Of a stretch of DNA of 64,000 bases, positions 1 through 10,818 are shown piece by piece (within the stretch, counting starts at the first letter, position 1; each line of letters opens with the position of its first letter). The notes beneath the pieces were generated by a model. That model made no database searches. It saw nothing but the letters and a program-made list of their open reading frames with translations, and was not told the DNA's origin. The stretch comes from Paraburkholderia caledonica NBRC 102488 (GTDB lineage Bacteria; Pseudomonadota; Gammaproteobacteria; Burkholderiales; Burkholderiaceae), in assembly GCF_000685095.1 (NCBI RefSeq), contig NZ_BAYE01000024.1:1-64000 (forward strand). The letters run 5' to 3'. A program made the position numbers and the translations under genes.

Positions 1-217
1 GAAGATGTTCCCCAACCTGGACTGGTTCAGCGCCGTGTCGTATCACATGATGGGCGTGCCCACGGCGATGTTCACGCCGCTATTCGTCATTGCACGCACG
101 GCGGGCTGGAGCGCGCACATCATCGAGCAGCGGCTCGACAACAAGATCATTCGCCCGAGCGCGAATTACACCGGACCTGAGAATTTGAAGTACGTGCCGC
201 TAAATAGGAGAAAATAG
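1..217 (+). CDS. prpC: 2-methylcitrate synthase, C-terminal fragment
   Basis: The window opens inside this gene; about 71 codons remain, ending in TAG. The residues match the C-terminal end of citrate synthase-type enzymes: a helix with MMGVPTAMFTPLF, then the segment WSAHIIEQRLDNKIIRP, which carries the conserved ExR...RP region near the active site. PrpC condenses propionyl-CoA with oxaloacetate to give 2-methylcitrate in the cytoplasm. I chose PrpC over ordinary citrate synthase because a 2-methylcitrate dehydratase gene lies 640 bases downstream on the same strand. The upstream part of the gene is outside the window. Confidence 0.85.
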   Translation, partial: KMFPNLDWFSAVSYHMMGVPTAMFTPLFVIARTAGWSAHIIEQRLDNKIIRPSANYTGPENLKYVPLNRRK

Positions 218-320
218 CGGTCGCTGTGCGCTTCCAAGGCGCGTGCAGTTCAACCCCGCGGCCGCCAGGACCGGTAGCCCGCGCAATGTTTAACTGAAAT
301 TAGATAGAAAGGTTTTCTCC

Positions 321-830
321 ATGAACAAGCTGTTGATCGCCGCCGTCGTCGGCGCCCTGTCCACCACAATGTTGACCGTCGCGACCGACGCCGCCGCAGA
401 AACGGCGACTGCCGCAACGCCGGCTGCCAAGAAGGCCGTTGCAAAGCGCCCGCAACCGCGCCGCCTCATCAAGCGCAAGGAAAACCCTGCCAAGGAAGCC
501 AAGGTCGATCCGGTACCGGAAGGCGCGGAAAAGTGGTCGTGCAAGGAAGGTCTGGCCTTCGAACTGAAGGGCGACATGAAGCGTGACCAGATCGTCACGG
601 TTCACTGGGCGAACAAAAACTATAACCTGCCGCGCGAAGCGACCACCACGGGCGCAGACCGTTTCCACGACGCCGCAACCGGCATGGATCTGGTCGTGAT
701 CCCGACCAAGGCCATGCTGTTCCAGGACAAGGACAGCTCGCGTCTGGCCGACGAATGCCAAACGGCGGCAATGGCGCAAGGCGCACCGGCGCCGACGCAG
801 TCGAACGCAATCAACAAGCTCGGCAACTAA
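321..830 (+). CDS. small secreted MliC-like protein inside the prp block
   Basis: 169 residues. An N-terminal signal peptide (about residues 1-26, ending AADAAA-like) is followed by a Lys/Pro/Ala-rich linker and a compact domain from about residue 70. That domain starts WSCKEG, has a central NLPREATTTGADRF and a late partner cysteine (DECQT). The two-cysteine beta pattern resembles MliC/PliC periplasmic inhibitors of C-type lysozyme. This is my reading of the pattern, and the usual MliC motif is not fully kept. A Shine-Dalgarno-like GAAAGG precedes ATG. It sits between prpC and prpD, with 24 bases before prpD, so it is probably co-transcribed with the methylcitrate genes. A role in that pathway is not obvious. 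Confidence 0.7.
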   Translation: MNKLLIAAVVGALSTTMLTVATDAAAETATAATPAAKKAVAKRPQPRRLIKRKENPAKEAKVDPVPEGAEKWSCKEGLAFELKGDMKRDQIVTVHWANKNYNLPREATTTGADRFHDAATGMDLVVIPTKAMLFQDKDSSRLADECQTAAMAQGAPAPTQSNAINKLGN

Positions 831-854
831 TCACGTCGTCAGGAAAGCTCCCCG

Positions 855-2306
855 ATGTCCGCTCCGATTTCCAACGTGCGACCCGATCCGGACAAAGTCC
901 TGGTCGATATCGTCGACTACGTTCTGGATTGTCAGATCGACGGCGCGCTCGCCCTGGAAACCGCGCGTCATTGTCTGATCGATACGCTCGGCTGCGGACT
1001 CGAGGCGCTTACCTACCCCGCCTGCACCAAGCTGTTGGGACCCATCGTGCCGGGCACAATCGTCCCCAACGGTGCAAAGGTGCCGGGCACGTCGTTTCAG
1101 CTCGATCCCGTTCAGGCCGCCTTCAACATCGGGGCCATGATCCGCTGGCTCGACTTCAACGACACCTGGCTCGCCGCCGAATGGGGTCATCCGTCGGATA
1201 ATCTGGGCGGAATTCTCGCGACAGCCGACTGGCTCTCGCGCACTGCCATCGCAGCCGGCAAAACGCCGCTTACGATGAAAGACGTGTTGATCGCGATGAT
1301 CAAGGCGCACGAAATTCAAGGCTGTATCGCGCTCGAAAACTCCTTCAACAAGGTCGGGCTCGATCATGTATTGCTGGTAAAGCTCGCGTCGACGGCGGTA
1401 GTCGGTCAAATGACCGGCCTCACGCGCGACGAGCTGATCAATGCGGTCTCGCAGGCGCTCGTCGACGGGCAAGCGCTGCGCACGTACCGCCACGCGCCGA
1501 ACACTGGCTCGCGCAAATCGTGGGCCGCGGGCGACGCGACCTCGCGCGCAGTCCGTCTCGCGCTCATTTCGAAGACGGGCGAGATGGGCTATCCGTCGGT
1601 GTTGACCGCGAAAACGTGGGGCTTTTACGACGTGCTCTTCAAGGGCAACGAGTTCAAGTTCCAGCGCCAGTACGGTTCCTATGTGATGGAAAACGTGCTG
1701 TTCAAGATATCGTTTCCGGCCGAGTTCCACGCGCAAACCGCTGTGGAAGCGGCGATGTCGTTGCATGCGCAGCTTCAGCTGCACGGCAGGCGGGTCGAAG
1801 ACATCCGCAAGGTCACGATCCGCACGCACGAAGCTGCGCTACGCATCATCGATAAAAAAGGTCCGCTCGACAATCCGGCCGACCGCGATCATTGCATTCA
1901 GTACATGATTGCTGTGCCGCTGATCTTCGGCCGACTGACGGCTGCGGATTACGAAGACTCGGTCGCGCAAGACCCGCGTATCGATGTGCTGCGCGCAAAG
2001 ATGGCATGTGTGGAAGACCCGCAGTTCACAAATGATTACCACGATCCCGAAAAGCGTTCGATCGCCAATGCACTGACGATCGAATTCAACGACGGATCAC
2101 AGTTCGACGAAGTCGTAGTCGAATACCCGATCGGTCACAAGCGTCGTCGCGAAGACGGAATTCCGTTGCTGGTGGAGAAGTTCAAGACCAACCTCTCGCG
2201 CCGCTTCCCGGTCAAGCAACAACTGGCGATTCTCGACGTGTCGCTGAATCAGGCACGGCTTGAAGCCATGCCGGTCAATGAGTACGTCGATTTGTACGTC
2301 ATCTAG
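855..2306 (+). CDS. prpD: 2-methylcitrate dehydratase PrpD
   Basis: 483 residues, the normal length for the MmgE/PrpD family. Typical segments include the N-terminal ARHCLIDTLGCGLEAL, the active-site stretch GAMIRWLDFNDTWLAAEWGH and the SRKSWAAGDATSRAV block. PrpD dehydrates 2-methylcitrate to 2-methyl-cis-aconitate in the cytoplasm, the second step of propionate oxidation. It follows prpC and the MliC-like gene and is followed 45 bases later by an aconitase gene, which can supply the re-hydration step. An AGGAAAGC-type ribosome site precedes the ATG. Start and product are both well supported. Confidence 0.95.
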   Translation: MSAPISNVRPDPDKVLVDIVDYVLDCQIDGALALETARHCLIDTLGCGLEALTYPACTKLLGPIVPGTIVPNGAKVPGTSFQLDPVQAAFNIGAMIRWLDFNDTWLAAEWGHPSDNLGGILATADWLSRTAIAAGKTPLTMKDVLIAMIKAHEIQGCIALENSFNKVGLDHVLLVKLASTAVVGQMTGLTRDELINAVSQALVDGQALRTYRHAPNTGSRKSWAAGDATSRAVRLALISKTGEMGYPSVLTAKTWGFYDVLFKGNEFKFQRQYGSYVMENVLFKISFPAEFHAQTAVEAAMSLHAQLQLHGRRVEDIRKVTIRTHEAALRIIDKKGPLDNPADRDHCIQYMIAVPLIFGRLTAADYEDSVAQDPRIDVLRAKMACVEDPQFTNDYHDPEKRSIANALTIEFNDGSQFDEVVVEYPIGHKRRREDGIPLLVEKFKTNLSRRFPVKQQLAILDVSLNQARLEAMPVNEYVDLYVI

Positions 2307-2351
2307 TCAAGTTAAGTACTGTAGTTCCGCGATCAAACCAAGGAAAACACC

Positions 2352-5069
<2,718 letters not shown>

Positions 5070-5107
5070 GCATCGCGGCAACGCAAACAGCTCGGCTGTT
5101 TTGCAGG

Positions 5108-5169
5108 GGCTGCGTCCTGTGGAGGGCGCAGCCGACTTTCAAAGCCCGACCTTGGTCGGGCTTTTTTTT
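5108..5169 (+). terminator. intrinsic terminator after acnA, double hairpin
   Basis: A first hairpin pairs GGCTGCG (5108-5114) with CGCAGCC (5127-5133). A second, stronger one pairs AGCCCGACC (5143-5151) with GGTCGGGCT (5154-5162) and runs into eight T residues. It lies between the acnA stop and the convergent stop of the next gene. The T run favours termination of the acnA transcript. Confidence 0.9.
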
Positions 5170-5175
5170 CGTCGA

Positions 5176-6135
5176 TTATTGCTGTGCGCGGCCGGTCTGG
5201 AAGGCGGCCGGGTTGTCGGTGATCCGGCGCTGCGTCATGTGCGCGTTCCAGTCGATGTCGCCCGGCGCAGGCACGCTTGCACGCACACTGACATTCGCGC
5301 GCCGCTGCTGCACAGCCCAATCGCGCAACGCGGCGCGCTCCACAAAATCGTTCGCAGACGATTGCGATGCAGCTGTTTCCGGTTGTCTCGACTGCGAAAG
5401 GCGCACCGGCGATTCGATAGGATGACTCAACCGTGCAGTCGATTGACGAGGCTTCGCGACACGGTCAGCCACGACGGTATGGCGGGAACTGTTCGTCGAC
5501 CGTTGCGACTCCGCGCGCTGCGACAAGCTTGGCGCTTCGACAGGATGCGCTGCGGCCGGCAACGGAGCCTTTACCGACGACGACGCTTGCGTAATCGTTG
5601 ACTGCGTTTCTACTGCCTTTGACGCGGTTTTGGCCAACTCAGGCCGAAGATTCGCTAACGGATTCACTATGACGGGGCCGGCTTGTATCGCCGCCGTAGA
5701 CGGTCTCGCCACTGTTCCGAAGCTGCCGGCGAGTTCGTGCGTGGAACATGTCGCGAGTAGCCAGGCGAGCGCTATGCTGCAACTCACGAAAATGGCCGCG
5801 CCCAGAATATGGTCCGACCGTGACGAACTCGGCCGCGTGTGATCTGCCTGGAGGTAACGTTTCGCTTCAGCCAATTGTTCATCGAACCGATGCGGATCGT
5901 CTCGCCGCTGCGGCAGCTTGTAGAAGAACAAAATCTTTGCGTTCTGCGGAATTCGACCGCGACGGTTCGCAGAGACTGCATATCGCGGCACGCCTGGAAC
6001 CGCCGGTTGAGGGGCGCGTTGCTGTGTGTGCGACGTCGACCGCCGCCACGAGCCGAAAGGCGGTGGCAGACCCGACAGCGGGCGTGCACTGGGAAGCGCC
6101 AGAGCGCCCTGTATCAACTCCAGCGGCCTATTCAT
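5176..6135 (-). CDS. single-pass membrane protein of unknown function
   Basis: 319 residues. A polar N-terminal part (1-110, with an acidic/basic helix FDEQLAEAKRYLQADH) is followed by one hydrophobic segment at about 111-130 (ILGAAIFVSCSIALAWLLAT) and a long Ser/Ala/Gln-rich, probably disordered tail. The tail ends in a more conserved-looking block (VPAPGDIDWNAHMTQRRITDNPAAF). I do not recognise a family. Its start overlaps the stop of the Hpt gene by four bases (ATGA), so the two are translationally coupled. This ties it to the phosphorelay genes 6132-7173, perhaps as a membrane output or partner; that role is inference only. Confidence 0.7.
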   Translation of the reverse strand: MNRPLELIQGALALPSARPLSGLPPPFGSWRRSTSHTQQRAPQPAVPGVPRYAVSANRRGRIPQNAKILFFYKLPQRRDDPHRFDEQLAEAKRYLQADHTRPSSSRSDHILGAAIFVSCSIALAWLLATCSTHELAGSFGTVARPSTAAIQAGPVIVNPLANLRPELAKTASKAVETQSTITQASSSVKAPLPAAAHPVEAPSLSQRAESQRSTNSSRHTVVADRVAKPRQSTARLSHPIESPVRLSQSRQPETAASQSSANDFVERAALRDWAVQQRRANVSVRASVPAPGDIDWNAHMTQRRITDNPAAFQTGRAQQ

Positions 6136-6527
6136 GATGATGTGTTCCGGTGTGGATAAGACGCTGCTTCCAGTTGCGCGATCAAAATTTGTCCACGCGC
6201 GATGAGTGCGTCAATGGAGCCGGCATTGTGCTCAGACGGCGAGGTACTCGCGTGCCGCAGTGCGTGCATTAAGTGCTGTGCACCCACGAGACCCACTGCG
6301 CCGCTCACTCTATGCAACAAGGCCGGCAATTGCGCCGATTCGAGTTCGCAACGTAGGTCGCCGAGGCGGCCGAGATCGTCACGCATCGCTCGACACCAGC
6401 CGCTCAGAAACGCGTCGAGGTCGATGCCTTCCTTTACGAGCGCGTCGAGATAGAGGGGATCGAAAGGCTCGGAGGGCTCAGAAGGCTCGATGGGCTCGAA
6501 AGCACGGCTGAAATTCGTCTTATCCAT
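6132..6527 (-). CDS. stand-alone histidine phosphotransfer (Hpt) protein
   Basis: 131 residues. After a short repetitive acidic N-terminus (EPIEPSEPSEPFDP) comes an all-helical domain with the Hpt signature LLHRVSGAVGLVGA; the candidate phospho-acceptor is His72. Hpt proteins relay phosphate between a hybrid kinase and a response regulator in the cytoplasm. The gene starts 10 bases after the response-regulator stop and overlaps the membrane-protein gene, so the three form one operon read leftward. No sensor kinase is encoded nearby, so the phosphate donor must be elsewhere. The family call rests on the motif and the helical pattern. Confidence 0.75.
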   Translation of the reverse strand: MDKTNFSRAFEPIEPSEPSEPFDPLYLDALVKEGIDLDAFLSGWCRAMRDDLGRLGDLRCELESAQLPALLHRVSGAVGLVGAQHLMHALRHASTSPSEHNAGSIDALIARGQILIAQLEAASYPHRNTSS

Positions 6528-6537
6528 ACCGCAACAT

Positions 6538-7173
6538 CTAGTCGACCAACTTGTGCAACGAAGCGAACTCGATCAATGCCGCCAGCGACGACAGCCCAAG
6601 CTTCTCCTGAATGCGGCCCTTGTAAGTGCTCACTGTCTTGTCGCTCATGAACAGCGCGTCGCCGATCGCCTTATTCGACATGCCCTTCGAAAGCATCTGC
6701 AAAATGACGAGCTCCTTATCGGAGAGCAACATGATTCTGCCCTCGTCACCGGTCGGCGACACTCCCGGCGTGATGGTCGCGCCGTCAGGCGCGACCGGAA
6801 ATACGGTGTAGCCTGCGAGCACCGCTTCCACGCCGCGCATGATCTCCTTCATCTCCTGCGACTTGCCGACAAAACCATGGACGCCCAAGCGCATTGCACG
6901 CGGCGCGAAAGTGGCCGGGTCGTGCCCCGACAGCACCATCACGCGGATCGACGGATGCGCGAGTTTGAGTCGCGGAATGACGTCAAGTCCGCTGATACGC
7001 GGAATGTCGAGGTCCAGTATGACGAGGTCGGGCTTGTGCTGGCGGGCCATTTCGACGGCGGTCTGACCGTTGTCCGCCTCGATCACTTGTTCGACGCTCA
7101 GCAATTGCATTAGCTGCAACCTGACGACCATCCGAAACGCCGGGTGGTCGTCGATAATCAGAATAGTTAACAT
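6538..7173 (-). CDS. NarL/FixJ-family response regulator (BvgA-like)
   Basis: 211 residues. A receiver domain (about 1-120) has the acidic pair IIDDH, phospho-acceptor Asp54 in LVILDLDIP, and the conserved Lys in GFVGKS. A C-terminal LuxR-type helix-turn-helix follows (LSDKELVILQMLSKGMSNKAIGDAL ... DKTVSTYKGRIQEKLG in two stretches). It is a DNA-binding output regulator controlled by phosphorylation. AGGAGGAAC sits a good distance before the ATG. It is the first gene of a leftward operon with an Hpt protein and a membrane protein. In Bordetella and relatives, BvgA-type regulators receive phosphate through an Hpt domain; here that domain is a separate gene. Confidence 0.92.
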   Translation of the reverse strand: MLTILIIDDHPAFRMVVRLQLMQLLSVEQVIEADNGQTAVEMARQHKPDLVILDLDIPRISGLDVIPRLKLAHPSIRVMVLSGHDPATFAPRAMRLGVHGFVGKSQEMKEIMRGVEAVLAGYTVFPVAPDGATITPGVSPTGDEGRIMLLSDKELVILQMLSKGMSNKAIGDALFMSDKTVSTYKGRIQEKLGLSSLAALIEFASLHKLVD

Positions 7174-7308
7174 GTGTTGCGTTCCTCCTGAAAAACATCC
7201 ATTGCCGGTTGCGGTCCATCACGGCCCTTGCAGCTCATTGCGGCCGTCTGCTGCTCATGCGCCACATGCGTGGTGGACTACGACGTCCGGCGGCGATACA
7301 AAGGCACG

Positions 7309-8370
7309 TTAGGGAGCGGCAACGACGAGCTCGATCTCCACGCGGCGATTCGGCGCGAGACATCGCACCAGATCATCACGCCTGGTTTGTCGGCACTCGA
7401 CCAGTTGATTTGCGCTGGCCAGGCCGCGAGTCGCAATCGGCGAGGTAACACCGCGAGTGCGCAAATATCGCGCTACCGTTTCTGCACGTTGCAGCGACAA
7501 GCTCTGGTTACGCGCGTTGTCGCCAAGACGGTCGCTGTAGCCGGTGATTGTCAGACCGCCAGGCGTCGCATCCGTCTTCAACCCGCGTGCCACCGTGTCC
7601 AGCGCGCGCCTTCCGGCGGGCAGCATTGCGACGTCGTTGCCGCCGTTGAAACGGAACAAGGCATCGGCGCGTAACGTGACTGTTCTGGGCGACTTCGCAT
7701 TCGGCGTCGTGGCGTTCGCGGCGACGTCCCGCTTGCATTGCAACACCCTTTCAGCCGACTTACGCAGATTGTCCTGAATATCTGACAGACGCTTTTCGGC
7801 ATTGGAGAAGCTTCGCATCCATGCGTCGTGTCCAGCTTGCATGAGTTCTACTTCGGCGCACGCCAGCGGCGGTTGCGCCTCGTGACATGACGCGATGGCA
7901 GGATCCGACTTGATGGTATTGGCGATCTGCCAAAGATCGGGACGCACAGCGGATACGGTGCGCAGCGCAGGATTAGCAGCGGATACCAGTGTGCCGCTTT
8001 CCAGGCCCATGGTAATGACCGCCGCCTCGCCGATGGCTTCTTCCGCGAAACCCCAATGGTCGCCAGCCTGCCGCGTTTGTTGAGCGGCATTGATCCAGCA
8101 TTGCGCCTTTGCGCGAAAGTAACCGTTTGGTTGCGGCGGCATGCGGTCGAGCCGCGCCTGCAACGAGGCCAGCGCCGCAGCGCCGTTATGGACAATTGCG
8201 TATGTTTGGACCCATTGCGGGTTGGCGGCGCCTGCGGCCTCGTCTTGCGAAGCGCCAACGCCGGATCTGAGCAGAGTGGAATCCTGGATACCGAGCCGTG
8301 CGCGCGCGGCGTGGTCCGCGCAAGCTGTCAGCGTCAACGCGCACACAAGCACGGTTAGCGGGGTTTTCAT
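7309..8370 (-). CDS. OmpA-family lipoprotein
   Basis: 353 residues from the chosen start. The frame stays open 20 codons further upstream, but the ATG at 8370 begins a clean lipoprotein signal MKTPLTVLVCALTLTAC, with lipobox cysteine at 17. The C-terminal 110 residues form an OmpA peptidoglycan-binding domain: a beta strand DALFRFNGG, then ITGYSDRLGDNARNQSLSLQ and RAETVARYLRTRGV, and the end NRRVEIELVV. The protein probably sits in the outer membrane and grips the cell wall. The middle part is helical and unrecognised. It is transcribed alone; 134 bases separate it from the response regulator. Confidence 0.88.
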   Translation of the reverse strand: MKTPLTVLVCALTLTACADHAARARLGIQDSTLLRSGVGASQDEAAGAANPQWVQTYAIVHNGAAALASLQARLDRMPPQPNGYFRAKAQCWINAAQQTRQAGDHWGFAEEAIGEAAVITMGLESGTLVSAANPALRTVSAVRPDLWQIANTIKSDPAIASCHEAQPPLACAEVELMQAGHDAWMRSFSNAEKRLSDIQDNLRKSAERVLQCKRDVAANATTPNAKSPRTVTLRADALFRFNGGNDVAMLPAGRRALDTVARGLKTDATPGGLTITGYSDRLGDNARNQSLSLQRAETVARYLRTRGVTSPIATRGLASANQLVECRQTRRDDLVRCLAPNRRVEIELVVAAP

Positions 8371-8522
8371 TAAATGTCTGCGTCTCGCGCATCTTCTTAT
8401 CGAGGGATGAAAGTATGACGAGACGGGCAAGCCCGCGGAATGGGATGAATCTTAGAACAATGTCGAGAGTTGTCGAATGGCGTGCTGCCTCAATGAACCT
8501 GGCGATACACGCCGGCCCGCGC

Positions 8523-9362
8523 TTATGCCCTGATCGCCCGCGCCGCGTTGCGGCCACGAAGCCACTCCAGCGCCAGCAACAGGCAGGTCGAAAAGACAAT
8601 CAGGATGGTGGCGAGCGCCGCAATAGTCGGGCTGATATTTTCGCGGATGCCGGTGAACATCTGTCGCGGCAGCGTCGTCTGATCGGCGCCGGCGAGAAAT
8701 AGTGTGACGACGACTTCATCGAACGATGTCGCGAACGCGAACAGCGCGCCGGAGATCACACCCGGCGCGATCACAGGCAGCGTAATGCGGAAGAACGTCT
8801 TCACCGGATTCGCACCGAGCGACAGGCTCGCGCGCACGAGGTTGTAGTTGAAACCCTGCAGCGTCGCGGCCACCGTCGTCACTACGAACGGCACACCGAG
8901 CGACGCGTGCGCGAGAATCAGGCCGATATAGGTATTGGCGAGACCGAGCGGCGCAAAGAACAGATACATGCCCACGCCCACTACGACCACCGGCACGATC
9001 ATCGGCGAAATGAGGATTGCCATGAGCAAACCCTTGCCGCGGAAATTCGCTTTGGTGAGCCCGATTGCTGCAAGCGTGCCCAGCACGGTCGCGACTACCG
9101 TCGCGGACGGCGCGACGATGAAGCTATTCTTAGCCGCCATGCGCCACTCATCGGACGCAATCAGATTCTGATACCATCGCAGCGACCAGCCCGGAATCGG
9201 ATATACCAGAAACGTACTCGATGAAAACGACAGCGGCACAATCGCCAGCACGGGCAGAATCAGGTACAGCAGCGTGAGCACGGCGAGTGCGCGCAACGCG
9301 AAATACCATACGCGCTCAATCAGCGACGTATGTGGCGCAAAGAGGGGCTTGGCGAGTTTCAT
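8523..9362 (-). CDS. ABC transporter permease, PotC/PotI type
   Basis: 279 residues with about six membrane segments, the first at about 22-44. The cytoplasmic EAA loop that contacts the ATPase reads RASLSLGANPVKTFFRITLP. This matches the second inner-membrane subunit of polyamine-type (spermidine/putrescine) importers. It is the last gene of a leftward operon of ATPase, binding protein, permease and permease, 15 bases after the first permease. The substrate cannot be read from the permease. Confidence 0.92.
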   Translation of the reverse strand: MKLAKPLFAPHTSLIERVWYFALRALAVLTLLYLILPVLAIVPLSFSSSTFLVYPIPGWSLRWYQNLIASDEWRMAAKNSFIVAPSATVVATVLGTLAAIGLTKANFRGKGLLMAILISPMIVPVVVVGVGMYLFFAPLGLANTYIGLILAHASLGVPFVVTTVAATLQGFNYNLVRASLSLGANPVKTFFRITLPVIAPGVISGALFAFATSFDEVVVTLFLAGADQTTLPRQMFTGIRENISPTIAALATILIVFSTCLLLALEWLRGRNAARAIRA

Positions 9363-9377
9363 GGCGGTAGGCTCCGT

Positions 9378-10655
9378 TCAGCCAAGGCTCAGCGATGAGC
9401 GCGTGAAGCGTCCGTAGATCGCATACAGCACGAGCGTGGCGGCAAGCAGCAGCCCGCCGAGCGCACATGCCATGCCCCAGTTGATCGTCACGTTGGTGAA
9501 GTATGCGACGTAGTAGCTGACCATCTGGTCGTTCGGTCCACCAAGCAGCGCCGGTGTAATGTAGTAGCCAATTGCCAGAATGAAAACCAGCAACGCGCCC
9601 GCGCCGATGCCCGGATAAGTCTGCGGCACATACACACGCCAGAATGCGGCGAACGGATGACTGCCGAGCGAGACCGCCGCGCGTTGATAGGTGGGCGGAA
9701 TGGACTTCATCACGCTATAAAGCGGCAGGATCATGAATGGCAGCAGGATGTGCGTCATCGAGATGTACACACCCGTGCGGTTAAACAGCAGCGCCAGCGG
9801 ATCGTGCAGTAAGCCGCTACCGATCAGCGCCTTGTTCACGAGCCCTTCGCTCTGCAAGATCACGATCCATGCGGCGACGCGGACCAGGATCGATGTCCAG
9901 AACGGAATCAGCACGAGAATCATCACGAGGTTCGCGCGACGCTCGGGCAGCGTTGAAATCCAGTATGCAAGCGGGTAACCGAGCAGCAGCGCAAAAAGCG
10001 TGACGGCCGCGCCGATCACGAAAGTGCGGCTGAAAACGGCGAGATAGATCTGCTGGTCGGGATCGGTCGGGATGATGTGGCCGAACGCGTCCTGCTTGTG
10101 GTCGAGCGAAGCAAGCAGATAAAACGGCGAATACGGGCTGCCGTTCTTCGCGATGGCTTGCCAGTACGCGATGTTGCTCCAGCGTTCGTCCAGTTCGGCG
10201 AACTTCGCGTGGAACTGGGCGGGAGATAGTTGCAACGGCTTGTTGTTGTCGTCGACGAACGGCATGGCGCGTGCCGACTTGGCGACGAGCGACCGGTAAC
10301 CGGGAATCTCCACGTTGAGCCGTCGCGCGAGCGCGCCCATGCCGTCGCTGTCGGCGATCGCGGTGAGGTCGGTCGCCAACGCGGCGTATGCGGCGTCGGG
10401 CGGCGGCGTCTTGCGGTCCCACGTGCTCAATGCGCTGAGCGTATGCGGCAACGCGGTCACGACTTCCGGATTCTGCGCAGCGCGTGTCAGCAATGCGCCG
10501 ATCGGCACGACGAAGATCAGCAGCAGAAAAATCGCAAGCGGCGCAATGAGCAGCAACGCTGTAGCGCGCTTTTTCGCTTCCGCGGCCTTCAGTTCACGCT
10601 TGAACCGGCCGGTCGATTCCGGCGTCGAATCGGCGGCGATCGTCATCGTAGTCAC
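9378..10655 (-). CDS. ABC transporter permease, PotB/PotH type, with large periplasmic insert
   Basis: 425 residues, well above the roughly 280-310 usual for PotB/PotH. The extra length is a soluble region at about 58-205 between the first membrane helix (33-55) and the rest (starting FVIGAAVTLFALLLGYPLAY). The EAA loop is present: RAAVSLGSHPFAAFWRVYVP. The long loop should face the periplasm, where it could touch the binding protein. Such long variants occur in proteobacterial polyamine-type systems, so it is a family variant and not a fusion artefact. A tandem palindrome separates this gene from the binding-protein gene upstream. Confidence 0.92.
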   Translation of the reverse strand: MTTMTIAADSTPESTGRFKRELKAAEAKKRATALLLIAPLAIFLLLIFVVPIGALLTRAAQNPEVVTALPHTLSALSTWDRKTPPPDAAYAALATDLTAIADSDGMGALARRLNVEIPGYRSLVAKSARAMPFVDDNNKPLQLSPAQFHAKFAELDERWSNIAYWQAIAKNGSPYSPFYLLASLDHKQDAFGHIIPTDPDQQIYLAVFSRTFVIGAAVTLFALLLGYPLAYWISTLPERRANLVMILVLIPFWTSILVRVAAWIVILQSEGLVNKALIGSGLLHDPLALLFNRTGVYISMTHILLPFMILPLYSVMKSIPPTYQRAAVSLGSHPFAAFWRVYVPQTYPGIGAGALLVFILAIGYYITPALLGGPNDQMVSYYVAYFTNVTINWGMACALGGLLLAATLVLYAIYGRFTRSSLSLG

Positions 10656-10667
10656 ACCCGTTCTCCT

Positions 10668-10756
10668 GTCGACGGCAGTTATCGCTTTAGCGCTTACTGC
10701 CGTCCCATGCAGAGCTGTCGACGGCAGTTAGCGCTTTAGCGCTTACTGCCGTCCCA
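10668..10756. repeat. two tandem copies of a REP-like palindrome
   Basis: Two near-identical 40-base units start at 10668 and 10717 (period 49). Each unit is an imperfect palindrome: outer arms GACGGCAGT and ACTGCCGTC, inner arms AGCGCT repeated on each side of a TT centre. Only a few bases differ between copies. They lie in the 163-base gap between the binding-protein gene and the first permease gene, inside one operon. Palindromes in this place are known in other ABC operons to stabilise the upstream message or lower downstream expression. That role is inferred here. Confidence 0.9.
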
Positions 10757-10818
10757 CGCATTGAAACCCACGCGCGCCGAACTCACCCCTGCGCGCGCTT
10801 CTTCACATGACCCGCTCC

